From Hydrogenophaga sp. IBVHS2 (lineage in GTDB: Bacteria; Pseudomonadota; Gammaproteobacteria; Burkholderiales; Burkholderiaceae_C): a stretch of DNA of 64,000 nucleotides. Made by a program: the position numbers and the translations under genes. The notes beneath the pieces were generated by a model that was not told the DNA's origin, made no database searches, and was given only the letters and a program-made list of their open reading frames with translations. This document shows, one piece after another, positions 1 through 8,651 of this stretch. The stretch is from assembly GCF_002127215.1 (NCBI RefSeq), contig NZ_NFUT01000005.1:62001-126000 (forward strand), given 5' to 3'. How positions within the stretch are numbered: the stretch's first letter is position 1; each line of letters begins with the position of its first letter.

Positions 1-128
1 TCGCGCTCCGCCACGCCCATGCGCCGGCGGGCCGGAGCTTCCGGGGGTGAGGAATCGGCTTCCGCGACCGGGTCAGGGTTTGTCTGGATGCGCACGCTAT
101 TTACCGACAGGTCAATGATTCGTACCAT

Positions 129-148
129 TGTTAACCGCCTGGTAAACA
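129..148. promoter_or_regulatory. Candidate operator upstream of the coxG-type operon
   Basis: TGTTAACC and GGTAAACA are inverted halves around a 4-bp centre (gcct), with one mismatch. The site ends 32 bp before the chosen start of the first operon gene. It has the shape of a binding site for a dimeric repressor. Which regulator binds it is unknown, because the neighbouring gene to the left lies outside the window. A short minus-strand open frame beginning at base 20 could be the start of that divergent gene, but too little of it is present to call. Confidence 0.4.
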
Positions 149-180
149 AAAACACCGGTGAAAACCCGAGGATCGAGAAC

Positions 181-900
181 ATGGAATTGACCGGAGACAT
201 CCTGATCGCCGCACCGCGCAACCGGGTGTGGGCAGGACTCAACGACCCCGAGGTGCTGGTGCGCTGCATCCCGGGCTGCGAGGCCATGGAGGCCACCAGC
301 CCGACCGAGCGCACCGCCCGCGTCGCGGTGAAGGTGGGCCCGGTGCGGGCGCGCTTCGTGGGCCACATCCGCATGGTCGACGTGCGCGAGAACGAGGGCT
401 GCACCCTGAACTTCGAAGGCTCGGGCGGTGCGGCCGGCATGGCCAAGGGCCACAGCCATGTGGTGCTGACCGACGAAGCCGAGGGCACCCGCCTGAGCTA
501 CACCACCCAGGCCTCGGTGGGCGGCAAGCTCGGCCAGGTGGGGGGCCGCATGATCGATGCGGCCGCCAAGCAGATGGCCGACCAGTTCTTTGCCGCCTTC
601 AATGCCATCGTGGCCGCACCGGCGGCCCCCGAAGCGCCCGAGGCCGCCCAGGCCCGACCGCCTGCCGCCGCCGTGACGGGCGCTGCCGCCGGGCCGGCCT
701 CCGAAGCCACCTCCGCTGCCGCCGCCGCGCCGGCACCGGCGGCACCGGCCCCGCAGGCCGCACCCGCCTTCACCCCGACCGTGGCCACCCGCCCCGCCGC
801 CCCGGCACCGGCCGCCGTACCCGAGAGCCTGCGCGTGCTGTGGTTTGCCCTGGGCGCCCTGTCCACCGGCTTCGGCGTGTGGATCGCTTCCCTGTTCTGA
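181..900 (+). CDS. coxG: CoxG family protein (SRPBCC domain, carbon monoxide dehydrogenase subunit G-like)
   Basis: A 239-residue protein. Residues 1-145 match the CoxG/SRPBCC fold, starting MELTGDILIAAPRNRVW. Residues about 146-215 are an Ala/Pro-rich linker, and about 219-238 form one C-terminal membrane segment, so it probably sits at the inner membrane face. In CO dehydrogenase systems CoxG helps anchor the enzyme to the membrane; here it is the first gene of a G-M-S-L operon. The start at 181 was chosen because the domain begins there; the frame stays open upstream to 19, but that stretch has no recognisable protein. Stop to next start is 18 bp. Confidence 0.85.
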   Translation: MELTGDILIAAPRNRVWAGLNDPEVLVRCIPGCEAMEATSPTERTARVAVKVGPVRARFVGHIRMVDVRENEGCTLNFEGSGGAAGMAKGHSHVVLTDEAEGTRLSYTTQASVGGKLGQVGGRMIDAAAKQMADQFFAAFNAIVAAPAAPEAPEAAQARPPAAAVTGAAAGPASEATSAAAAAPAPAAPAPQAAPAFTPTVATRPAAPAPAAVPESLRVLWFALGALSTGFGVWIASLF

Positions 901-918
901 CTTCCTGAGGACCGCCCG

Positions 919-1773
919 ATGAAAGCCGCTGCCTTCGATTACGTCAAACCCCGTTCGCTCGACGAGGTGCTGGCCCTGCTGCAGGAGCACGGCGACGACG
1001 CCCGCCTGCTCGCCGGTGGCCAGACCCTCATGGCCACGCTCAACATGCGGCTGTCGGAGCCGCGCCTGGTGATCGACATCACCGGCCTCGAGGCCCTGCG
1101 CGGCATCCGGGTGCAGGGCCACGTGCTGCGCATCGGCGCGCTGGCCACCCACACCGAGATCGAGCACAGCGATCTCGTGGCGCAGCACGCACCGCTGCTG
1201 AAGGCGGCGGCCCCGCACATTGCGCACCGCGCCATCCGCAACAGCGGCACCTGGGGCGGCTCGATCGCCTATGCCGACCCGGCCGCCGAGTGGCCGACCT
1301 GCCTGCTGGCCCTGGGCGGCACGGTGATCGCGCAGGGCCCGGACGGTGAACGCCGCATCGCGGCCGACGACTTCTTCCAGGGCCTGTACGCCACCGCGCT
1401 GGAGCCCGACGAGGTGCTGGTGGCCAGCGAGATCCCGCTGGCCGGTGCCGACCACTGGTTCGGCTTCCAGGAGCTGGCCCGCCGCCACGGCGACTACGCC
1501 ATCGTCGGCATGGCCGCCACCGCCCGCCGGGACGGCGGCGTGCTGCGCCAGGTGCGCGTGGTGCTGCTGGGCGTGGACGCCACGCCGCTGCGCGCCTCCG
1601 CCGCCGAGGCGGTGCTGGAGGGCCAGACGCCCGATGCGGCCCGCATCGCGCAGGCGGTGCAGGCCCTGCGGGACTCCATCGACCCGCTGCCCGACCTGAC
1701 CAACAGCCCCGAGACCAAACGGCACCTGGCCGGCGTGCTGCTGCAGCGCCTGTTCACCGGCGCCAGCGCCTGA
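919..1773 (+). CDS. Molybdenum hydroxylase FAD-binding medium subunit (CoxM/CutM type)
   Basis: A 284-residue FAD-binding subunit of the xanthine dehydrogenase/aldehyde oxidase family. It passes electrons from the iron-sulphur subunit to FAD and on to an acceptor. The two FAD signatures are clear: AGGQTLM at about 32-38 and TWGGSIAYADPAAEWP from 111. Length is normal for CoxM. It lies 18 bp after the CoxG-like gene and 18 bp before the 2Fe-2S subunit, so all are probably one transcript. The family assignment is firm; the oxidised substrate is not known. Confidence 0.93.
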   Translation: MKAAAFDYVKPRSLDEVLALLQEHGDDARLLAGGQTLMATLNMRLSEPRLVIDITGLEALRGIRVQGHVLRIGALATHTEIEHSDLVAQHAPLLKAAAPHIAHRAIRNSGTWGGSIAYADPAAEWPTCLLALGGTVIAQGPDGERRIAADDFFQGLYATALEPDEVLVASEIPLAGADHWFGFQELARRHGDYAIVGMAATARRDGGVLRQVRVVLLGVDATPLRASAAEAVLEGQTPDAARIAQAVQALRDSIDPLPDLTNSPETKRHLAGVLLQRLFTGASA

Positions 1774-1791
1774 GACCCCAAGGACATCACC

Positions 1792-2286
1792 ATGGCAGAC
1801 CTCCACACCATCCACCTCACCGTCAACGGTGAACGCCGCCAGTGCAGCGTGCAGCCCCGCACCCACCTGGTGGACTTCCTGCGCGAAGACCTCGGCCTCA
1901 AGGGCAGCCACCTGGGCTGCGAACACGGCGTCTGCGGTGCCTGCACCGTGGAGCTCAACGGCCACATCGTGCGCGGCTGCCTGACCCTGGCGGTGCAGGC
2001 CGACGGCGGCGAGGTGCAGACCATCGAAGGGGTGAGCCGCAGCGGCGTGATCCGCGACCTGCAGCAGGCCTTCGTGCGCCGCAACGCGCTGCAGTGCGGC
2101 TTCTGCACCTCGGGCATGCTGATGGCCGCCAAGGAGCTGGTCGAGACGCAGCCCCGCGCCACCCGCGCCGAGGTGCGCGAGTTCATTTCCGGCAACTACT
2201 GCCGCTGCACCGGCTACCACGCGATCGTGGACGCCATCTGCGAAGTGCTCGAACAACGGCTGCAACAACAGGAGGCCCAGGCATGA
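1792..2286 (+). CDS. (2Fe-2S)-binding small subunit of a molybdenum hydroxylase (CoxS type)
   Basis: A 164-residue protein with two [2Fe-2S] clusters. The plant-type cluster uses Cys43, Cys48, Cys51 and Cys63 (GCEHGVCGAC motif); the second uses Cys102, Cys105, Cys137 and Cys139 (CGFC and CRC). It carries electrons between the molybdenum site of the large subunit and FAD of the medium subunit. Its stop codon overlaps the start of the large subunit gene as ATGA, which indicates coupled translation. All eight ligands are present, so the protein should be functional. Confidence 0.95.
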   Translation: MADLHTIHLTVNGERRQCSVQPRTHLVDFLREDLGLKGSHLGCEHGVCGACTVELNGHIVRGCLTLAVQADGGEVQTIEGVSRSGVIRDLQQAFVRRNALQCGFCTSGMLMAAKELVETQPRATRAEVREFISGNYCRCTGYHAIVDAICEVLEQRLQQQEAQA

Positions 2287-4700
2287 AACGCGACATCCTG
2301 AATCTGGAGCCCGGGGTGGAACAGCCCCGCCCGCTGAGCCCGGTCACCGAAGACCCGCGCTACATCGGCGCGACCGTGCCGCGCGGCGGCATCGAACGCC
2401 TGACCCAGGGCCTGGGCCAGTACATCGACGACATCGAGCTGCCGCGCATGGCCCATGTGGCCTTCTGGCGCAGCCCGGTGGCGCACATGCGCATCCGGAA
2501 GATCCACGCCGACCAGGCGCGTGCCATGACCGGCGTGCTGCTGGTGGCCGACGGCCACGACCTGGCCAAGGTGTGCAAGCCCTGGGTTGCGGTGCTGGGC
2601 CACCTGGCCGGCATGAAGTCGGCGCCGCAGTACCCGCTGGCTGTGGACCGCGCCTGCTGGCAGGGCGAGCCGGTGGTGGCGGTGGTGGCCGAGACCCGCG
2701 CCCAGGCCGAAGACGCGCTGGCGCTGATCACGGTCGACTGGGACGAGCTGCCCGCGGCCACCGAGATGTCGACCGCACTCGATCCGTCCACGCCCCTGAT
2801 CCACCCCGAGCTGGGCGACAACCTGTGCTTCACCCGCAGCCTGGACTTGGGCGAGGTGGACCGGGTGTTCGCCGAGGCCGACGCGGTGGCCGAGATCGAC
2901 TTCGAGTTCGGCCGCCACACCGGCGTGACGCTGGAGCCGCGCGCCCAGATCGCGCACTGGAACCCGGCCGAGCAGCGCCTGACGGTCTACCACTCGTTCC
3001 AGGCGCCGCACATGATGCAGGACCTCTATGGCCGCCAGTTCGACCTGCCGGCCAGCGCCATCCGCGTGATCTGCAAGGACGTGGGCGGCTCCTTCGGCAT
3101 CAAGGTGCACGCCTACCCGGACGACTTCGCCACCGTGGCCCTGTCCATCCTGCTGGGCCGCCCGGTCAAGTTCGTGGCCGACCGGCTGGAGAGCTTCACC
3201 AGCGACATCCATGCCCGCCACCACGAGGTCAAGGCCCGCATTGCGGTCAACAAGACCGGCGAGATCCTGGGCTTCGACATGGTCGACCTCACCGGCATCG
3301 GCCCGTATTCGATGTTCCCGCGCACCAGCGCGATCGAGGGCAACCAGGTGGTCAACCTGGTGGGCGGCCCGTACAAGCACAAGCACTACCGGGCCAAGCT
3401 CAACGTGGTGTTCCAGAACAAGACACCGACCTGCCAGTACCGCGGCGTGGGCCACCCGATCGCCTGCGCGGTGACCGAGGCCCTGGTGGACCTGGCCGCG
3501 CAGAAGATCGGCATGGACCCGCTGCAGATCCGCGAGCTCAACGTCATCCCGGACGACGCCTACCCCACGGCCGGCGCCTCGGGCATCAAGCTGGAGATCC
3601 TGTCGCACCAGGCCAGCCTGAAGAAGCTGCGCGAGCTGATGAACTACGACGCGCTGCGTGCCGAGCAGGCCGCGCTGCGCAAGCAGGGCATCCACCGCGG
3701 CATCGGCTTTGCGACCGTGATCGAACTCACCAACCCCAGCGCCGCTTTCTATGGCGTGGGCGGTGCGCGCATCGCCTCGCAGGACGGCGCCACCGCGCGC
3801 CTGGACCCCGAAGGCGACGTCACCGTGCTGGTGGGCGTGGGCGAACAGGGCCAGGGCACCGAGGGCATCTACCGCCAGATCGCGGCCGACGCGGTGGGCG
3901 TGGACATCCAGAAGGTCAAGATCGTCACCGGCGACACCGACACCACCCCCTACGGCGGCGGCACCTGGGCGTCGCGCGGCGCCGGTGTGGGCGGCGAGGC
4001 GGTGCTGCTGGCCGGCCAGGCGCTGCGCGAGAACATCATCAAGGTGGCGGCCGTGATCCTCAAGCGGGACGGCAGCACCCTGGCGGTGCGGCGCGGCCGC
4101 ATCGTGGACGCATCCACCGGCGAGGAGCTGCTGCCGCTGGCCGAGCTGGGGCGCATCGCCTACTTCCGCTCCGACACCCTGCCGGCCGACTTCACGCCCG
4201 AGCTGATGGTCACGCGCCACTATGCCCAGCGCGACTACCCCTTCATCTTCACCAACGGGGTGCAGGCCTCGTATGTGGAGGTCGACACCGACACCGGCTT
4301 CGTGAAGCTGCTCAAGCACTGGGCGGTGGAAGACTGCGGCCGGGTGCTCAACCCCATGCTGGTGGACGAGCAGATGCGCGGCGCCATCGTGCAGGGCATC
4401 GGCGGCGCGCTGTTCGAGGAATGCCTCTATGACCAGCAGGGCCTGATGGTCAACGCCAGCATGGCCGACTACCTGGTGCCCATGTCCGGCGAGATGCCCG
4501 ACATCGAGGTCGCCCACGTGCAGACCCCCACCGCCAGCTCGAAACTGGGCGCCAAGGGCGCGGGCGAGGCCGGCACGGCCGGCGCGCCGGCGGCGGTGAT
4601 GAACGCCATCAACGACGCCATCGCGCCGTTCGACGCGCATGTGTTCTCGCAGCCCATCACCCCCCAGAAGCTGCTGCGCGCGCTGGGCAAGGTGAGCTGA
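2283..4700 (+). CDS. Xanthine dehydrogenase family molybdopterin-binding large subunit
   Basis: An 805-residue catalytic subunit with the molybdopterin cofactor. The general base Glu is present at residue 762 in GAKGAGEAG. The active-site loop that in true CO dehydrogenase reads AYRCSFR, with a Cys bound to the Mo-Cu centre, here reads QYRGVGH at 385-391, so the Cu ligand is absent. This is therefore an aerobic dehydrogenase for an unidentified substrate (aldehyde, heterocycle or other), not form I CO dehydrogenase. The start at 2283 gives the ATGA overlap with the small subunit. CoxD/E/F maturation genes are not adjacent. Confidence 0.93.
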   Translation: MKRDILNLEPGVEQPRPLSPVTEDPRYIGATVPRGGIERLTQGLGQYIDDIELPRMAHVAFWRSPVAHMRIRKIHADQARAMTGVLLVADGHDLAKVCKPWVAVLGHLAGMKSAPQYPLAVDRACWQGEPVVAVVAETRAQAEDALALITVDWDELPAATEMSTALDPSTPLIHPELGDNLCFTRSLDLGEVDRVFAEADAVAEIDFEFGRHTGVTLEPRAQIAHWNPAEQRLTVYHSFQAPHMMQDLYGRQFDLPASAIRVICKDVGGSFGIKVHAYPDDFATVALSILLGRPVKFVADRLESFTSDIHARHHEVKARIAVNKTGEILGFDMVDLTGIGPYSMFPRTSAIEGNQVVNLVGGPYKHKHYRAKLNVVFQNKTPTCQYRGVGHPIACAVTEALVDLAAQKIGMDPLQIRELNVIPDDAYPTAGASGIKLEILSHQASLKKLRELMNYDALRAEQAALRKQGIHRGIGFATVIELTNPSAAFYGVGGARIASQDGATARLDPEGDVTVLVGVGEQGQGTEGIYRQIAADAVGVDIQKVKIVTGDTDTTPYGGGTWASRGAGVGGEAVLLAGQALRENIIKVAAVILKRDGSTLAVRRGRIVDASTGEELLPLAELGRIAYFRSDTLPADFTPELMVTRHYAQRDYPFIFTNGVQASYVEVDTDTGFVKLLKHWAVEDCGRVLNPMLVDEQMRGAIVQGIGGALFEECLYDQQGLMVNASMADYLVPMSGEMPDIEVAHVQTPTASSKLGAKGAGEAGTAGAPAAVMNAINDAIAPFDAHVFSQPITPQKLLRALGKVS

Positions 4701-4730
4701 AGCGGCGCGGGGCTGGCACACTGCAGCCCC

Positions 4731-5945
4731 ATGCCGCGACCGCCCCGCATCGACGTGGTGCGGCTGTGGACCCAGCGCCACGCCCACCACGACCTGCACC
4801 TGGCCGAGGACGGCCAGGGCCGCATCTGGCTGCGCCTGCGCGACCTGCGCCACTGGATGACCGGCCTGCCGCCGGATGCCGAGATGCTGCGCCGCCTGCC
4901 GGCGCAGCTGGCCCTGGCCGACGCCAGCCGTGAACCCTACATCGACACCGACGCGCTGGCGCTGCTGACCCGCAAGGTGCAGAACCCGGCCACCCTCAAG
5001 CTGCTGGCCTGGCTGGAGGCCAACGTGCTGCATCCTTCGCGGCGCCGCTCGGCAGCGGCGCCGCCAGCGCCGCGTGCGGTGCTGCCGCCGTGGTGGGCCG
5101 CCGGCATCGATCCGCGCTGGTGGTTCATCGCCCAGGGACGCTGGTCGCCGTGGCGTACCGCCTTCACCGGGCTGCTGATCGGCCTGGCGGGGCTGCTGGT
5201 GTCCCGGATGCTGGCCCTGCAGACCTGGGTGGTGGAAGGCAGCTATGGGCTGTGGCTGTGGCTGGCGGCCCTGACCGGGCTGTGGTGCACCGTCTGGTGC
5301 GGGGCCTGGGTGATCGGCAGCGTGCGCAGCGCCAGCCGCCATGCCGAGGCCGGCGATGGCCGCACCGCCTGGACGCCGCTGCTGCTGGGCCTGGGCGGTG
5401 CGCCGGTGCTGGCACTGGCGGCGGTGCTGGGTCTGGGCGGGCTGCTGCAGGCCGGGTGGTCCGCCGTGCGGGGCGAGGGCGCGGCATCGATCACGCCACT
5501 GACCGACGCCGACGGGCAGGTGCGGGCCCTGCGCATCAGCGGCACCCTGGGCATGGGCAGCACCCAGGCGCTGCGCGCTGCGCTGGCGGCCCACCCGCAG
5601 GTGCAGCGGCTGGAGATCCACAGCCCCGGCGGCCTGGTGACCGAGGGCCACGGCATGGCGCAGCTGGCGCTGCAGCGTGCACTCAACACCGAGGCGCGGG
5701 TGGCCTGCGAGGCGGCCTGCACCCTGGTGTTCGTGGCCGGCGACAAACGCCTGCTCGCGCGCGAGGCCAGCCTGGGCTTCGGCGGCCTGATGCCCTCGCT
5801 GGCCCCGGTGGTGGCCGACTTCTACCGCCAGCGCGGCGTGCCGGAAGACTTTGTGCAGCAGGCGCTGGGCCGGCGCAGCTGGCAGCCGGTGGCCACCCCG
5901 GCCAGCACGGCGGTGGCGGCCGGCCTGGCGCAGGCCGCGCCCTGA
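4731..5945 (+). CDS. Membrane protein with C-terminal ClpP/crotonase-like domain
   Basis: A 404-residue protein of no firmly known role. The N-terminal part is soluble. The middle (about 145-240) holds three or four hydrophobic segments. The C-terminal 150 residues resemble the ClpP-like fold of the predicted periplasmic protein family COG3904: LEIHSPGG is the oxyanion-type turn and CEAACTLVFVAGDKR follows at about 326-340. The Ser expected at the nucleophile position in the SACT-type motif is Ala here, so peptidase activity is doubtful. It starts 30 bp after the dehydrogenase large subunit and may be read through from that operon. Fold assignment is by motif only. Confidence 0.7.
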   Translation: MPRPPRIDVVRLWTQRHAHHDLHLAEDGQGRIWLRLRDLRHWMTGLPPDAEMLRRLPAQLALADASREPYIDTDALALLTRKVQNPATLKLLAWLEANVLHPSRRRSAAAPPAPRAVLPPWWAAGIDPRWWFIAQGRWSPWRTAFTGLLIGLAGLLVSRMLALQTWVVEGSYGLWLWLAALTGLWCTVWCGAWVIGSVRSASRHAEAGDGRTAWTPLLLGLGGAPVLALAAVLGLGGLLQAGWSAVRGEGAASITPLTDADGQVRALRISGTLGMGSTQALRAALAAHPQVQRLEIHSPGGLVTEGHGMAQLALQRALNTEARVACEAACTLVFVAGDKRLLAREASLGFGGLMPSLAPVVADFYRQRGVPEDFVQQALGRRSWQPVATPASTAVAAGLAQAAP

Positions 5946-5988
5946 GCCCCTCGACGGCCGGGGCCTCCGCATCGGTTACAACCGCCGG

Positions 5989-6612
5989 ATGTCTGCTTCC
6001 CTGATCGGCGTCATCGACTTCGAGACCACCGGCATTTCCAGCGCCGGTGGCGACCGGGCCACCGAGGTGGCCATCGTGCTGACCGAGCGCGGGCGGGTGG
6101 TCGACCGCTTCCAGAGCCTCATGAACGGCGGGGTGCCGGTCAACAGCTTCGTCACGCAGCTCACCGGCATCACCAACGCCATGGTGCGTGCCGCGCCGCC
6201 GGCGGCCGAGGTGATGCGCGAGGCCGCCCGCTTCGTGGGCGACGCCCCGCTGGTGGCGCACAACGCCGGGTTCGATCAGCGGTTCTGGCGCAGCGAACTG
6301 GCCCATGCCGGCGTGCCGGCGCCGCATCCGTTCGCCTGCACCGTGCTGCTGTCGCGCCGGCTCTACCCCGAGGCCCCGGCCCACAAGCTGGGCGTGCTGG
6401 CCGACTGGCTGGGCCTGCCGCGCAGCGGGCGTGCCCACCGGGCCCTGGCCGATGCCGAGGTGACGGCCGAGCTGCTGGCCCGGCTGCGCCACGACCTGAT
6501 GCAGCGCCACCGCCTGCCCGAACCCGACCATGCCCTGCTGCAGACCCTGCAGCGCTGTCAGAAAGCCCAGCTGCCGCGTGTGCTGCAATCGCTGGCCACG
6601 GCCGACACCTGA
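5989..6612 (+). CDS. 3'-5' exonuclease, DNA polymerase III epsilon-like (DEDDh)
   Basis: A 207-residue exonuclease domain protein. The DEDDh residues are visible: DFET near the N-terminus (Exo I), HNAGFD (Exo II) and HRALADAE (Exo III His and Asp). It lacks the C-terminal region of DnaQ that binds the polymerase, so it is a stand-alone exonuclease for DNA or RNA processing rather than the replicative proofreader. The ATG at 5989 was chosen because MSASLIGVIDFETTG fits the usual N-terminus. A TTACAA hexamer ends 7 bp before the ATG with no ribosome site between, so the transcript may be leaderless. Confidence 0.88.
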   Translation: MSASLIGVIDFETTGISSAGGDRATEVAIVLTERGRVVDRFQSLMNGGVPVNSFVTQLTGITNAMVRAAPPAAEVMREAARFVGDAPLVAHNAGFDQRFWRSELAHAGVPAPHPFACTVLLSRRLYPEAPAHKLGVLADWLGLPRSGRAHRALADAEVTAELLARLRHDLMQRHRLPEPDHALLQTLQRCQKAQLPRVLQSLATADT

Positions 6613-6654
6613 AGCCGGTCGCACACCCCGAATCCCGAACGCCCCGAGCCCACC

Positions 6655-7740
6655 ATGTCCCCGACACCCAACCCCGGCACCCACGACACCACCCGCATCG
6701 ACGACCTGCGCATCCGCGCCGTGCGACCCCTGATCACCCCGGCCCTGCTGGAAGAAAGCCTGCCGGTCACCGACGCGGTGCAGGCCACGGTGGAAGCCAG
6801 CCGGCAGGCGATTGCCCGGGTGCTGCACGGGCAGGACGACCGGCTGATCGTGGTGGTGGGACCGTGCTCCATCCACGACCACGACCAGGCCATGGAATAC
6901 GCCCGCCGGCTGCAGGCCGAGGTGCCGCGCCTGCAGGACGCGCTCATCCCGGTGATGCGGGTGTATTTCGAGAAGCCGCGCACCACGGTCGGCTGGAAGG
7001 GCTACATCAACGACCCGCACCTCGACGGCAGCTTCGCCATCAACGAGGGCCTGCGCATGGCGCGCCAGCTGCTGCTCGACGTGGTGTCGCTGGGCCTGCC
7101 GGTGGGCACCGAGTTCCTGGACCTGCTGAGCCCGCAGTTCACCAGCGACCTGGTGAGCTGGGCCGCCATCGGCGCACGCACCACCGAAAGCCAGAGCCAC
7201 CGCCAGCTCGCCAGCGGCCTGAGCTGCCCGGTGGGTTTCAAGAACGGGACCGACGGCGGGGTGAAGGTGGCGGCCGACGCGCTGCTGGCCGCGCGGGCCG
7301 AGCACGCCTTCATGGGCATGACCAAGATGGGCCAGGCGGCCATCTTCGAGACCCGGGGCAATCAGGACACGCATGTGATCCTGCGCGGCGGATCGAAACC
7401 GAACTACGGCGCGTCCGACGTGGAGGCCGCCTGCGCCCTGCTGCGCAGCAACGGCCTGCGCGAGCAGGTGATGATCGATGTGTCGCATGCCAACAGCAGC
7501 AAGCAGCATGCGCGGCAGGTGCTGGTGGCCGGCGAGGTGGCCGACCAGATCGCCGGCGGTGATCGGCGAATCACGGGTGTGATGATCGAGAGCCACCTGC
7601 ACGAGGGCCGGCAGGACATCGTGGCCGGCCAGCCGCTGCGCCACGGCGTGAGCGTGACCGACGCCTGCATCGCGTGGGAGCAGACGGTGCCGGTGCTCGA
7701 GAGGCTGGCGCAGGCGGTGCGCCAGCGCCGGGGGCGCTGA
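6655..7740 (+). CDS. aroG: 3-deoxy-7-phosphoheptulonate (DAHP) synthase, class I
   Basis: A 361-residue enzyme that condenses phosphoenolpyruvate and erythrose 4-phosphate, the first step of the shikimate pathway. It aligns closely with E. coli AroG/AroF/AroH: GPCSIHD at 69-75, KPRTTVGWKG near 105, GARTTESQ, SHANSSKQ and GVMVESHL-type signatures are all present. An N-terminal extension of about 15 residues precedes the regulatory region. Which aromatic amino acid inhibits it cannot be read reliably here, so the symbol marks the family rather than the isoenzyme. It ends 21 bp from the convergent infA. Confidence 0.93.
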   Translation: MSPTPNPGTHDTTRIDDLRIRAVRPLITPALLEESLPVTDAVQATVEASRQAIARVLHGQDDRLIVVVGPCSIHDHDQAMEYARRLQAEVPRLQDALIPVMRVYFEKPRTTVGWKGYINDPHLDGSFAINEGLRMARQLLLDVVSLGLPVGTEFLDLLSPQFTSDLVSWAAIGARTTESQSHRQLASGLSCPVGFKNGTDGGVKVAADALLAARAEHAFMGMTKMGQAAIFETRGNQDTHVILRGGSKPNYGASDVEAACALLRSNGLREQVMIDVSHANSSKQHARQVLVAGEVADQIAGGDRRITGVMIESHLHEGRQDIVAGQPLRHGVSVTDACIAWEQTVPVLERLAQAVRQRRGR

Positions 7741-7761
7741 AGGCTCAGCGCCGGCAGGGCA

Positions 7762-8016
7762 TCAGCGCGGCTTGCGCGGCGCCATCGGGGCGCGGCCTTC
7801 GATGTGGCGGAAGTTGATGCGGCCCTTGGTCAGGTCGTAGGGCGAGAGTTCCAGCGAGACCCGGTCACCCGCCAGGATGCGGATGTGGTTCTTCTTCATC
7901 TTGCCCGCCGAATAGGCGATCAGCTGGTGACCGTTGTCCAGCGTGACGCGAAAGCGGGTGTCGGGCAGCACCTCGTTGACGATGCCCATCATGTCGATCA
8001 GTTCTTCCTTGGCCAT
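7762..8016 (-). CDS. infA: Translation initiation factor IF-1
   Basis: An 84-residue S1/OB-fold protein, [20 protein letters not shown], with the IF-1 core and a basic tail ending [10 protein letters not shown]. It binds the ribosomal A site during initiation. At 84 residues it is longer than the 72-residue IF-1 of ribosomal protein operons. Burkholderiales often carry two infA genes, and this isolated copy away from ribosomal genes fits the second type. An AAGGAGCC ribosome site (plus-strand ggctcctt) lies just before the start. A small unknown gene is upstream on the same strand. Confidence 0.93.
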   Translation of the reverse strand: MAKEELIDMMGIVNEVLPDTRFRVTLDNGHQLIAYSAGKMKKNHIRILAGDRVSLELSPYDLTKGRINFRHIEGRAPMAPRKPR

Positions 8017-8043
8017 GGTGTGGCTCCTTTCGATCGTGGTTCT

Positions 8044-8310
8044 TCAATACGGCAGGGTCTGGCGCAGGCCGGCGGCCTGCACCCAGTCCCGGCCCTGCTC
8101 GATGGCATAGCGCTCGGCGGCGTCCGGCGTCGGGAATGCGGTGTCGAACCGCACCAGGCGCCCGGTGGACGCGCTGCCGCGTCCGCTGGCAATGCTCAGC
8201 AGCGCCGCAAAGCGGCCGCCGGGCAGGGGGCGGGACGTGCCGGCAATCCGGTAGCGTCCCAGGGTCAGGGGCAGTGCGGTCATCGGCACTGCCAGGGAAA
8301 AGTCGTTCAT
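8044..8310 (-). CDS. Hypothetical small protein
   Basis: An 88-residue open frame starting MNDFSLAVPMTALPLTLGRY, just upstream of infA on the same strand (27 bp between them). The family is not recognised. It reads as a soluble alpha/beta protein without signal peptide or membrane segment. The frame is open far upstream, so the start was placed at the first ATG that leaves a compact protein. The spacing suggests co-transcription with infA. Its codon use resembles the neighbours, which supports a real gene, but no motif confirms it. Confidence 0.6.
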   Translation of the reverse strand: MNDFSLAVPMTALPLTLGRYRIAGTSRPLPGGRFAALLSIASGRGSASTGRLVRFDTAFPTPDAAERYAIEQGRDWVQAAGLRQTLPY

Positions 8311-8651
8311 CAGCAAAGGTCTTCCCGGGCGTCGGGGCCGGTCGATGCCGGCCTTCGGAACAGGCCCGTCGGGTTCAGGTGGCAGCCCCAGAGCCGGGGT
8401 CCGTCGGACCGGTGCATGACGGAAACGTCGACCGGCCCGGCAGGTGGTGCCACGTGGCCGTGAGAAGACCGTATGGCTCGCCTTGACGGGGCACGACTGC
8501 GGGGCAGGGACCGGCGTGGCGCCGGTGCGGCCTGCGGCGCCGATGCACGGGGGCACGGGCGCGGTGGCCGAGAGTCGTTCAAGGCAAGCGGCTAATGTAA
8601 CACGCCGGGCATCACCGGCGGTGATGCGGGCGCGACGCCCCACCCACCCGT
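8311..8651. other. Intergenic region between minE and the infA unit
   Basis: A 341-bp stretch with no convincing gene. The only clear structure is the inverted repeat GCATCACCG-g-CGGTGATGC at 8609-8627, about 25 bp past the minE stop. It has no T-run on either side, so it is not a classical intrinsic terminator, though it would form a strong hairpin in the min transcript. The promoter for the infA unit should lie here, but none could be fixed. Confidence 0.5.

Noticed and set aside
2283-4700. Annotation as CO dehydrogenase
   Set aside because: The Cu-ligand Cys of the AYRCSFR motif is absent.
112-5972. Very long open frames on the minus strand opposite the molybdenum hydroxylase operon (and similarly opposite puu, pot, mnmG and uraA-type genes)
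   Set aside because: Their translations are low-complexity His/Arg/Gly/Ala strings with no family similarity, as expected for the antisense of GC-rich genes.
8440-8465. CACGTG in a parS-like setting
   Set aside because: GTGCCACGTGGCCG keeps only the central hexamer; other CACGTG occurrences such as 23870 and 58495 also lack the GTTTC/GAAAC arms.
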